A stretch of 63,568 bases of DNA from a virus, in the IMG/VR virus record IMGVR_UViG_3300036832_001810, positions 1 through 63,568 of that record, one strand, 5' to 3'. The translations under genes and the position numbers were made by a program. Shown one piece after another: positions 8,450 through 16,026 of this stretch. How positions within the stretch are numbered: the stretch's first letter is position 1; every line of letters starts with the position of its first letter. The notes under the pieces were generated by a model, which worked only from the letters and a program-made list of their open reading frames with translations, did not search any database and was not told the origin of the DNA.

Positions 8450-9864
8450 CGTTTTAGTTGCCTCATCACGGTCTCGACCAGATCCCAGCGCCGCTCGATG
8501 GCGCGCAGCACGATCTCGTCGATAGTGTGTTTCACGAGCAGGTGATAGTAGACGACCGGGCGCGACTGGCCCGGCCGGTGGATGCGCTTGCGGGATTGCA
8601 GATAATTGCCCAGGCGGAAGCCGGTCGAGTAGTAGCAGGCGTAGCGCGCTTGGGTGAAGTCCTGGCCCTCGCCGGCCGCCTGGATCTGGGCGATCAGGAC
8701 GGCGCCTTTACTGGCCTTCCATTCGGCCACCTGGTGGATGCGTCCGCTGCATTCGAAGTAGGGGCGCTCCAGTTTTTCGCAGACGCGGGCGATCACGTCG
8801 AGGTCGGCGTGAAAGAGCGCGAAGACGACCACCGATTCGGCGGGGTTCACGTCTTCGAGCCAGTCGGCGAGCAGCTCCTCTTTGGCCGTGTCGATCTGAT
8901 GCTCGTTGCCCTGGTCGTCTTTGAGCGTGCCGCCGGTCAATTGCTGCAGGCGCAGCAAAAGCACCATGGCGTTGGCCACGGTGATCTGATCCTCGGGGCC
9001 GTCGAGCCAGGTAATGAAGTCTTTTTCGAGGTCCTCGTAGATGCGCCGCGCCTTGGGCGAGAGTGTGCAGAAGAGCGGCTGGTCCATCTCCTCGGGCAGG
9101 TCGAGCACGTCCTTGGCTTCGACGCGGAAGGCGATGGAGTAGAACTTCTGCTTGAGGTCGTCGAGGTCGCGCCACTCTTTCACCACGCGGTTCTCGAAGC
9201 CGCCGAAGATGGCATAGCGGGTCTTGAAGCCGGTGTAGGTGGGGTCGTAGATCGAGCGGTCGAGGAAGCGGTACTGCGCCCAGATGTCGTGCGGCGAGTG
9301 CGGAAAGGGCGTGCCGCTCAGGCCCAGGCGCTTCTGCGCGCGCAGCGCGAGCTTGCCGAGGAAGCGCGAGGCCTTGCCGGAGGCCGATTTAATTCTGTGA
9401 ATTTCATCAGCGATGATCAGCCCCCACACGTTGGTGAGCGCGAACGAGGCGAAGGGCTCCAGCCAAACGGATTCAAAATTTATCGCGATCACCGCCGTGC
9501 GCCGCGCCTGGCGGGCCTGGGCCAGGGTGTCGCGCGCGATCAGGGCCTTTCTGTCGGTGCCGCGCACGCGGTCATCGAGACCGCAGAAGACGTAGTCGAA
9601 GCTCGCGTGCAGCTTGAGCTGCGCCTCCCAGACCTCGACCACGCGCAGCGGGCACAGGATCAGGATCGCCGTTGGCGAGAGCGCGCCGGCCAGGTCGAGC
9701 GCCACCTTGCTCTTGCCGGTGCCCATGTCCATGGCCAGCATGGCGCCTTGCAGGCCCGCGAGCCAGAGCTTCCAGACAAACCAGTAAGCCGCGAGCTGAT
9801 GGCTCCACGCCGGGCGTTTTTCGCGGGGGATGGCGGGATAGACTTCACCTATCAGCGTAGACAT
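8407..9864 (-). CDS. SNF2/SF2-type DNA helicase-like ATPase
   Basis: A 485-residue superfamily 2 ATPase. Walker A is MDMGTGKS (45-52) after a Q-type motif (WSHQLAAYW), motif II is DEIH (153-156), motif III is SGTPF (183-187), and motif VI is in KRIHRPGQSR near residue 445. Gene length and motif spacing match the single-polypeptide SNF2-like helicases found in many phage replication modules, which translocate on duplex DNA or remodel forks. It is the first gene of the left minus-strand operon; its promoter should lie in 9865-10250. Confidence 0.93.
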   Translation of the reverse strand: MSTLIGEVYPAIPREKRPAWSHQLAAYWFVWKLWLAGLQGAMLAMDMGTGKSKVALDLAGALSPTAILILCPLRVVEVWEAQLKLHASFDYVFCGLDDRVRGTDRKALIARDTLAQARQARRTAVIAINFESVWLEPFASFALTNVWGLIIADEIHRIKSASGKASRFLGKLALRAQKRLGLSGTPFPHSPHDIWAQYRFLDRSIYDPTYTGFKTRYAIFGGFENRVVKEWRDLDDLKQKFYSIAFRVEAKDVLDLPEEMDQPLFCTLSPKARRIYEDLEKDFITWLDGPEDQITVANAMVLLLRLQQLTGGTLKDDQGNEHQIDTAKEELLADWLEDVNPAESVVVFALFHADLDVIARVCEKLERPYFECSGRIHQVAEWKASKGAVLIAQIQAAGEGQDFTQARYACYYSTGFRLGNYLQSRKRIHRPGQSRPVVYYHLLVKHTIDEIVLRAIERRWDLVETVMRQLKRCPIPPPSPNPTWS

Positions 9865-10251
9865 AACTCGCTTGCAGTCCGCGTCCGGCTTGCTTTCGCG
9901 ACCGCCGTACCGGGCCGATGATCATCGCATTTACAGCTACCAGAGAAGTTTCGATTTTCTGCCCGCTCGGGAAGGAAGTCAATAGTCAAGTTACAGGTCC
10001 GGCATATATAGCACAAACCCTTTATTTTCAATCCGTTGAATAACTCTTGCATTACTCATTTTTCGCTCATTTTGAGTAATTCGAGTAATATCAACTTTTT
10101 GAGTAATACTCTCAATTCTTGCAATTCGCTCACTCTTTGCAATTCTTGCAAATCTCGCATAACTAGTAATTCGAGCATTTACCAAACGGGGTAACTTGCG
10201 CGCGGCGGGTTTGTATAATCGGACTACCGAATCGAGCCGGAGAAAGGTGCC
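9865..10251. promoter_or_regulatory. Main divergent control region, possible operator array/origin
   Basis: No gene is seen in these 387 bp, which separate the left early operon from the plus-strand structural operon. From 10040 to 10180 the DNA is AT-rich and repetitive. GAGTAA occurs at 10074, 10083 and 10101, TTACTC at 10052, and an 11-bp palindrome GAGTAATACTC at 10101-10111. On the minus strand GAATTGCAAAGAG lies at 10133-10145 and GAATTGCAAG at 10118-10127. The same words recur at other control regions. A minus-strand -10-like TATATA lies near 10008. The iteration fits a repressor/activator array or initiator binding sites. Confidence 0.6.
10214..10219 (+). promoter_or_regulatory. Probable -10 box (TATAAT) of structural operon
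   Basis: A perfect TATAAT on the plus strand lies 33 nt before the first structural-operon ATG at 10252. No good -35 hexamer is found 16-18 bp upstream, so the promoter may depend on an activator binding the repeats just upstream. A ribosome binding site GGAGAAAGG follows at 10239-10247. Confidence 0.5.
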
Positions 10252-10404
10252 ATGAATAAGCAGCGGCGCAAGGCCAAGGTCGCCAAGGTGATGGGCGAAT
10301 TCCAGCGCGGAACCCTGCATAGCGGGAGCAAGAAGGGTCCCAAGGTGTCCAATCCGAAGCAGGCCATTGCGATTGCGCTCGATTCTGCCCGCCGGGAGGA
10401 GTAG
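10252..10404 (+). CDS. DUF6496-like small basic protein
   Basis: A 50-residue protein. The order KVMGEF, then GTLHSGSKKGPKV, then NPKQAIAIALDSAR matches the small DUF6496-type family found in bacteria and phages, of unknown biochemical role. It is strongly basic. Start ATG at 10252 follows GGAGAAAGG by 4 nt, and the stop directly abuts the next ATG at 10405. It is the first gene of the structural operon. Confidence 0.8.
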   Translation: MNKQRRKAKVAKVMGEFQRGTLHSGSKKGPKVSNPKQAIAIALDSARREE

Positions 10405-11085
10405 ATGTTTCCGACCTTCGATATTGCGGAGATCGCCGAAGAGGCCGCCGAACGCGCGGGAATCGATTTCCGCGCGGGCTACGCGCTGCGCACGGCGCGC
10501 CGCTCTATCGAACTGCTCAGTATCGAGTGGGGCAACCGGGGGCTGAATCTGTGGACGGTGGAGGCCGACGAGGTGCCGCTCGTGCCGGGGGTGGATGAAT
10601 ACTTCCTCGATACCGACACGATTGATCTTTTGGAGCACAACCTGCGCACCTACGATCAGGACCTGCGGCCGACCGATTTTCCCTTGGCGCGCCTGTCGAT
10701 GAGCGAGTTTGCGGTGATCCCGTCGAAAACCAACCAGGGCCGGCCCACCTCGATCCACATCAAGCGCAAGATCACGCCCAGCTTTTTACTTTGGCCGGTG
10801 CCGCCCAATCCGCCAAACGCCACTTATTCTGTGGTCTATCTGCGCATGCGGCGCATGGCGAGCGTAGGGCAGGGAGGCACCGGAGAACCCGAGCTGCCCT
10901 TCCGGTTCGTTCCGGCCATGGTGGCCGGCGTGGCCTACTATCTGGCCGCCAAGAGCAAGGACCCCGACGCGCAGCAGCGCGTGCCCATGCTCAAGGCCGC
11001 CTACGAGGAGCAGTTTACTCTGGCGAGCGACGAGGATCGCGACCGCGCGCCGGTGCGCTGGGTGCCCTGGAGTTATTTGTACTGA
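10405..11085 (+). CDS. Head-tail adaptor-like virion protein
   Basis: A 226-residue protein. The N-terminus (EIAEEAAERAGIDFR, then LRTARRSIELLSIEWGNRG) and the later beta-rich part with aromatic LWPVPPNPP are typical of podophage connector/adaptor subunits that bind below the portal. It starts the virion gene cluster. The stop codon overlaps the next ATG (TGATG). A second adaptor-like gene lies at 13315, so the two may form successive rings. Assignment is by sequence character and position. Confidence 0.6.
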   Translation: MFPTFDIAEIAEEAAERAGIDFRAGYALRTARRSIELLSIEWGNRGLNLWTVEADEVPLVPGVDEYFLDTDTIDLLEHNLRTYDQDLRPTDFPLARLSMSEFAVIPSKTNQGRPTSIHIKRKITPSFLLWPVPPNPPNATYSVVYLRMRRMASVGQGGTGEPELPFRFVPAMVAGVAYYLAAKSKDPDAQQRVPMLKAAYEEQFTLASDEDRDRAPVRWVPWSYLY

Positions 11086-11396
11086 TGCCTGCCTCGGCCA
11101 AATTCGCGACCGGCAAGTATGCGCTCGGCATCTGCGATGTCTGCGGCGTGCGCTTCATGCTTGCCGAGCTGCGCGGCACCACCGTGCGCGGGCGGCGCAC
11201 CGGCATCCTCTCCTGTCCAACCTGCTGGGACCTGGACCATCCGCAGAATTTCCTGCCCGAGGCGGTCACGGTGGATGGCGAGGCCTTGCGCGTGGCGCGG
11301 CCCGAGACTTACGACACGAGCCGTTGGATGTGGGTCATGGCTCAGACCGGCAGCGCGGTCGGGCAGTTCTCCGTGGGAGACGTGGAGGTGGCATGA
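11085..11396 (+). CDS. Zinc-ribbon protein
   Basis: A 103-residue protein from the ATG at 11085, overlapping the preceding stop. Two CxxC knuckles, CDVC near residues 16-19 and CPTC near 43-46, form a four-cysteine zinc ribbon. The C-terminal half is beta-rich. Small zinc-ribbon proteins of this kind occur beside adaptor genes in podophages, but their role is not known to me. It overlaps the next gene by ATGA. Confidence 0.65.
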   Translation: MPASAKFATGKYALGICDVCGVRFMLAELRGTTVRGRRTGILSCPTCWDLDHPQNFLPEAVTVDGEALRVARPETYDTSRWMWVMAQTGSAVGQFSVGDVEVA

Positions 11397-13315
11397 GCGA
11401 CAACAATTTCATTACGGTGGCGTCGCACCGGCGCGCCTTTCCGAAACGCAAGTTCGCCGAGGAGGGTCCGGCGCGCATGGCCGACGGCGGGCTCAACGAT
11501 CTGCCCACGCGCGACCAGTCGCCGGACCAGCAGCGCGCCGCGCGGATCGCGGCCTATGGCTTCGACCCGCTGGAGAGCATGACCGTACCTACGCGCGCGG
11601 CGCAAATGGCCGCGCCCCCGCCGGTGCCGACTTTGCCGTCGGCCGCTCCCGCGCCGGTGAGCGGCGCGCCCATGGTGGCTCCCGCGCCCGCCGCGTCCGC
11701 TCCGGCGGTAACACCGGCGCCGCCCGCGCCTGCCGCCTCGGCTCCGGCGCCGGCCCGAGGCGGCGTCATGGCGGGCGCTTCGCCGGCCACGGCGGCCAAC
11801 GCTCCCGCGCAACAGCAGGCCTCGAACTCGCCGGCCGCCGCGCCGGGGATCGACTGGAAGCAGGTCGCGCTCGCGGCCGGGTCGGGCGCTACCGGCGGCG
11901 CGCCCACCTCGGCCCTGGGCGCCGCCATGGGCAGCCTGGCCAAGCAGTATATGAAGAGCCGCCAGGGCGACAGTGCCGTCACTTCGCCCGGCAAAGTGGC
12001 CGACCGCCGGGGGACGAATTTTAATTTCGGCGACGACGATCAGACCGTCGATCCGAATGAACCGAATCTGATGCGCCCCGCCGGGGGCTATCGGGAAGGG
12101 GGCACCGTGATCGAGGACACCGAGGGCGACAGCCCGCGAGCCAAATTCGAGGACCGCGAGCGCCAATGGGGCGACGTGGGTGAGCCGATCCGAAAAGCCG
12201 ATGGAGGGAGCATGACACCGACAACGAATAATCAACGCGGTTTTCGCGGACGCGGGATGCGGCCGGCGGCGGGTGGGCCGCCCCCGGCAGCTCCGGCGGC
12301 GCCAGTAGGCGGTTCCGGGGCCAGTTTTGGCGCGCCGCCGAATCCGCAGGCGACCTTGCAGGGGATCGCCCCTGGCGGCCCGCCTCCCAGTTTTGGCGCG
12401 CCGCCTCCCGGCGGCATGCCTTCGCAGCAGGCCGCCATGCAGGCCATGCAGGCCCGCTTGGGCGCGCTGTCTCCGGGTGGACCGCCTCCGGGTGGACCGG
12501 GGCTGGGCGCGATGTCGTCCGGCCCGCCTCCGGGTGGACCGCCCGCGCAGAGCTTTGGTGCTCCTCCTCCCGGTGGACCGCCTCCCGGCCCGCCGCCTGG
12601 TATGGGCGGAATGATGGCTGGTATGGGAGGGCCGCCTCCTGGCCCTCCTCCGGGCGGGCCGCCGATGGGCTCTAGCCTCGGTGCTCTGGCGCCAGGCGCC
12701 GCGCCTCCCGGCGGGCCTCCTCCCGCCGCCAGCCTCGGCGCCATGACGCCGGGTGCCGTGCCTCCGGGCGGTGGTCAGCTCCCTCCGGCGGTCTTGCAGC
12801 AGCTCGCCATGCAGCAGGCCGCGCAACAGGGCCGGCCGCCGGGCATGAAGCGCGGCGGCAAGGTCGCGGCCGAGGAAGCGGCCGAGGGCGAGCCGCCCAA
12901 GAAGAGCCGCAAGTTCGGCGCCAAAGAAGAGGCTGCCGAGGAGCTGCCGCCGCCGCTCGCCAAAGCCAAAGGCGGCAGTATCAAGCGCCGCCGTCCGGCG
13001 GGCAGCAAGAAAGCGGCCAAGGCCAAGCCGCCGGTGCCGATGGTGACCGACGAGGATATGGATACGCCACCGCCGCCGTCGGCGCCCGCGATGGCCGGGC
13101 CGCCGCCTGTTCCCGCACCCATGGGCGCGCCACCGCCCGGTATGAAGGAGGGCGGGGAAGTCGCAGCCTGCGACAAGATGGCGGCCGGCGGGGTGGCCAA
13201 GCTGCGGCGCGGCTTCCCCAAGACCATCGGCAAAGCCAAGAAATTCGCCACCGGCGGCAGCGTGCGCGGCTGCGGCGCGGCCACTAAGGGCAAGGGCTTC
13301 TCGGGAATCTACTGA
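11393..13315 (+). CDS. Low-complexity Gly-Pro-rich probable virion protein
   Basis: A 640-residue protein from the ATG at 11393 (ATGA overlap). Residues 1-60 and the C-terminus are basic. Residues 70-175 are Ala/Pro-rich and residues 285-480 are built from irregular GGPPPG, FGAPPPG and PPGGPP units. Short KRGGKV, MKEGGEV, MAAGGVAK and FATGGSV motifs punctuate the C-terminal part; I recognise these as recurrent in phage virion-associated proteins of unknown role. Composition suggests an extended, disordered protein, perhaps packaged with DNA or decorating the neck. The repeats at DNA level make this gene prone to length change. Confidence 0.6.
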   Translation: MSDNNFITVASHRRAFPKRKFAEEGPARMADGGLNDLPTRDQSPDQQRAARIAAYGFDPLESMTVPTRAAQMAAPPPVPTLPSAAPAPVSGAPMVAPAPAASAPAVTPAPPAPAASAPAPARGGVMAGASPATAANAPAQQQASNSPAAAPGIDWKQVALAAGSGATGGAPTSALGAAMGSLAKQYMKSRQGDSAVTSPGKVADRRGTNFNFGDDDQTVDPNEPNLMRPAGGYREGGTVIEDTEGDSPRAKFEDRERQWGDVGEPIRKADGGSMTPTTNNQRGFRGRGMRPAAGGPPPAAPAAPVGGSGASFGAPPNPQATLQGIAPGGPPPSFGAPPPGGMPSQQAAMQAMQARLGALSPGGPPPGGPGLGAMSSGPPPGGPPAQSFGAPPPGGPPPGPPPGMGGMMAGMGGPPPGPPPGGPPMGSSLGALAPGAAPPGGPPPAASLGAMTPGAVPPGGGQLPPAVLQQLAMQQAAQQGRPPGMKRGGKVAAEEAAEGEPPKKSRKFGAKEEAAEELPPPLAKAKGGSIKRRRPAGSKKAAKAKPPVPMVTDEDMDTPPPPSAPAMAGPPPVPAPMGAPPPGMKEGGEVAACDKMAAGGVAKLRRGFPKTIGKAKKFATGGSVRGCGAATKGKGFSGIY

Positions 13316-13950
13316 TGAATTACGTGGAGCTGCGCGCGGCCATTCAGGAGTATTCGGAAAACTTCGAGGCCAGTTTTGTGGATAACGTGGATACGTTCAT
13401 TCAACTGGCCGAGAGCCGCCTGATGCTGCGCGTACGCCTTCCTAATTTCCGCAAGGAGGCGAGCGGCTCGCTCGCTTCCGGCGTCAACCAGTTGGCCATG
13501 CCGAGCGATTTCCTGTCGCCAGATTCGGTGCTCGCCACGGGCGTGAGTAGCGCCTGGCAGGGCCTTCTACTCAATAAAGATCCCGAGTTCATCCGCGAAT
13601 GTTACCCGGCGGGCAGCCCGGCTGGGCAACTGCGCTTTTACGCCATGACCAACGAAGCCGATATGCTCTTCGGCCCGGCGCCCGATGAGGACTACACGCT
13701 CGACCTGGCCTACTACTACCAGCCGCCTTCGATCATCGTCACCGGCACGAGCTGGCTGGGCGACCACTTCGCGCACGCCCTGGTGAGCGGCTCTTTGGTC
13801 GAGGCCTGCACCTACATGAAGACCGAGGACAACCTCTATCAGCGTTACGACCAGGCCTTCGAAAAGGACCTGGCCATGGATCAGCAGTACGCCAAGGGCC
13901 GGACTAAGAAGGACACCTATCAGGAGCCGGATGTGAGGGTCCGAGTATGA
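13315..13950 (+). CDS. Head-tail adaptor protein (SU10-like)
   Basis: A 211-residue protein. The N-terminus (ELRAAIQEYSE, then DTFIQLAESRLMLRVRLPNFRKEASG), the LPSDFL-like AMPSDFLSPDSV, and FYAMTNEADMLFGPAP followed by LDLAYYYQPP are the order seen in SU10-type phage adaptor proteins. These form a ring joining portal and tail. Helical C-terminus with EACTYMKTEDN. Length is normal for the family. Overlaps the previous stop and the next start. Confidence 0.75.
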   Translation: MNYVELRAAIQEYSENFEASFVDNVDTFIQLAESRLMLRVRLPNFRKEASGSLASGVNQLAMPSDFLSPDSVLATGVSSAWQGLLLNKDPEFIRECYPAGSPAGQLRFYAMTNEADMLFGPAPDEDYTLDLAYYYQPPSIIVTGTSWLGDHFAHALVSGSLVEACTYMKTEDNLYQRYDQAFEKDLAMDQQYAKGRTKKDTYQEPDVRVRV

Positions 13951-14372
13951 TCGCGGGCTCAGTTCTGTGCTCCAGCTTCAAGCAGGAAACCCTGCTCGCG
14001 ATCCACGATTTCATGAACGATCAGTTCAAGCTCGCGCTCTATACGTCGGCAGCTACGATTGGCCCGGATACCACGATTTATGTGCCGGACGGCGAAGCGG
14101 TGGCCAATGGCTACACGGCGGGCGGCCAGGTATTGACGGCGCCCCAGGTCCTGCTCGATCCGGGCTCGCGCACGGCCTTTGCGACCTTCGCCGATCCGGT
14201 GTGGAGCGGCTCGCAGATCACCGCCCGAGGCGCCCTGCTCTACAACCACACCAAGCAGCAGCGCGCCGTCGCGGTGCTCGATTTCGGTTCCGACCAGACC
14301 AGCAACCTGGGGGTATTTCACGTTCTATTTCCGCCGCCGGGAGTCAGCACGGCGTTGATCCGGTTTCTATGA
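13947..14372 (+). CDS. Conserved virion protein
   Basis: A 141-residue beta-rich protein with the recognisable sequence SVLCSSFKQETLLAIHDF, then FKLALYTS, ITARGALLYN and AVAVLDFGSDQ. The LALY/RGALIYN pattern is common in podophage structural gene clusters, next to tail fibre genes. The exact virion position is unknown to me. ATGA overlaps join it to both neighbours. Confidence 0.7.
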   Translation: MIAGSVLCSSFKQETLLAIHDFMNDQFKLALYTSAATIGPDTTIYVPDGEAVANGYTAGGQVLTAPQVLLDPGSRTAFATFADPVWSGSQITARGALLYNHTKQQRAVAVLDFGSDQTSNLGVFHVLFPPPGVSTALIRFL

Positions 14373-14575
14373 ACGACCCGAACGCCATCATTTCCGTGGT
14401 CGCCCCGGTCTACACGCCGAGCCTGATGGGCATGACCGGCCAGGTGACGGTGGCCAGCCTGTGGCAGGAAGTGCGGCCGCCTTCCCGCCGTTGGCGCACG
14501 CGGCCGGTGGCGCGCGCTGCCTGGCGGCTGGTCCCGCCGCCCGCGCGCATCGAGGTTACGAAGAGTAACAGGTAG
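14369..14575 (+). CDS. Small hypothetical protein, basic C-terminus
   Basis: A 68-residue protein from the ATG at 14369, overlapping the stop of the preceding gene. N-terminal half is hydrophobic/neutral (IISVVAPVYTPSLMGMTGQVTVASL). The C-terminal half is Arg- and Trp-rich (RPPSRRWRTRPVARAAWRL). No family recognised. Probably co-translated with its neighbours. Confidence 0.55.
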   Translation: MNDPNAIISVVAPVYTPSLMGMTGQVTVASLWQEVRPPSRRWRTRPVARAAWRLVPPPARIEVTKSNR

Positions 14576-14579
14576 GATT

Positions 14580-16019
14580 ATGCCGTCCACTTACACCACC
14601 AACCTGGGCCTGGAGAAACCGGCGACCGGCGAGCAGGCCGGCACCTGGGGCGTCACCGCCAACAGCAGCTACGACTTTCTGGATAAGGCAACCGACGGCA
14701 ACATCCCGATTGCGCTCTCGGCTTCCGGCTACACGCTCTTGACCAGCCAGGGCGTGGACAGCATCGGGCGCAACAAGGTCATCGTTTTTACCGGCGCGCT
14801 CACGCAGGACGCGAGCATCACGGTTTCTCCCAATACGGCGCAAAAGCTCTACTTCATTGTTAACCAGACCACTGGCGGCTTTGGCTTAGTGGTCTCGCAG
14901 GGCACGGGAGCGAACTATCGCATTGCGCCCGGCAAAAGCGCCATCGTGTACGCCAACGGCGCCGGCAACGCGGCCGGCGTTTTCGGTGTGTTGGCGAATT
15001 TCCAGTGCGATACGCTGCTCGCGGCCACATCGGCGACTATCAATGGTCTGACCGCCACCGGATCGACCTCGTTTACCGGGGCGGCCGTCTTTTCGGGCGG
15101 GGTGACGATCTCCCCGAGCCTGGCGCTCAATCTGGGCTCTGACGCCAGCTACGACATGTACTACCGCAACGCGAGCGGCCAGATGGCGCGCCTGCCGCTG
15201 GGCGCGTCGGGCCAGATTCTGGAGGCCACCGCGAGCGGGCCACAGTGGGCCACGGTCAGCCTGGGGCTCAGTACGGGCATGCCGGTGGGGGGTGCGCAGA
15301 ACAACAAAGTGCTCTGGTCGGACGCCTCATCGAATTTGCAGACCAACGTCAATTTCGGTTTTGTGCTGGGCGTTGGCCTGTCCATTGGGCCTACGACGCC
15401 GCAGCATCCGATCCATGTCGGCGGCAGCGGCTTTCCTGCGGAGATCTGGGTGGACGATGTCAGCGGCAACACCAAGCGCTTGGTGTGTGCGACCGGCAAT
15501 AGGATGCGCGCCTATTTCGGCGTGAATGGGTCGCCAGAGTCGGGCGGCGATGCGGGCAGCAACCCGATCATCGGGAGCCTGAACGATGCGGGCAGTTCAG
15601 GCTGGACGCACTTTATCGCCTCTCGCATTAACGGCCATGTAGTGCTCGGCGGTTCCGTCGATGTGGGCGGCATCGTCAATATCGTCAACGGTGGACAGGC
15701 GCTCAACGCGCCGATGCTGGTTACGCGCGCTCCATCGGGACAGACCGGCGATTTGCAGCAGTGGCAGAATTCCACCGCGACCACCCTGGCGCATCTCGAT
15801 TCTCAGGGCAACCTGTACGTGCAAGGCATGACGGTGGCGGGCAGTCTTTCCGTGGCTGGGGCGTTCAATCCCGGCAGCGTGGATACGCCAGGCGCAATTG
15901 TGGGTTTCTCTTATTCCGTGTACAACCCGGCGGGGACGAAGCATGACGGCTACACCGGGCCGGTTTCGACGCCGAGCGGTACGGTCAACTGCATCAAGGG
16001 CATCATTGTCCTGAATTGA
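14580..16019 (+). CDS. Tail fibre/head fibre-like protein
   Basis: A 479-residue protein. The N-terminus (YTTNLGLEKPATGEQAGTWG, then NSSYDFLDKATDG) is the conserved start of phage fibre proteins that attach to the virion. Residues 60-140 are a small beta-domain and the rest is beta-repeat shaft (SATINGLTATGSTSFTGAAV; GNLYVQGMTVAGSLSVAGA). The C-terminus ends TVNCIKGIIVLN. No enzyme or S74 autoprotease motif is visible. Paired with the larger fibre gene that follows 7 nt later. Confidence 0.75.
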   Translation: MPSTYTTNLGLEKPATGEQAGTWGVTANSSYDFLDKATDGNIPIALSASGYTLLTSQGVDSIGRNKVIVFTGALTQDASITVSPNTAQKLYFIVNQTTGGFGLVVSQGTGANYRIAPGKSAIVYANGAGNAAGVFGVLANFQCDTLLAATSATINGLTATGSTSFTGAAVFSGGVTISPSLALNLGSDASYDMYYRNASGQMARLPLGASGQILEATASGPQWATVSLGLSTGMPVGGAQNNKVLWSDASSNLQTNVNFGFVLGVGLSIGPTTPQHPIHVGGSGFPAEIWVDDVSGNTKRLVCATGNRMRAYFGVNGSPESGGDAGSNPIIGSLNDAGSSGWTHFIASRINGHVVLGGSVDVGGIVNIVNGGQALNAPMLVTRAPSGQTGDLQQWQNSTATTLAHLDSQGNLYVQGMTVAGSLSVAGAFNPGSVDTPGAIVGFSYSVYNPAGTKHDGYTGPVSTPSGTVNCIKGIIVLN

Positions 16020-16026
16020 TACCCCT

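Noticed and set aside
8458-9921. 487-codon plus-strand open frame
   Set aside because: Antisense to the helicase with clear ATPase motifs; no motif in the plus frame.
11342-12826. 494-codon minus-strand frame rich in Arg/Gly
   Set aside because: Mirror of the Gly-Pro-rich gene at 11393, whose start overlaps its neighbour by ATGA and which reads in the operon direction.
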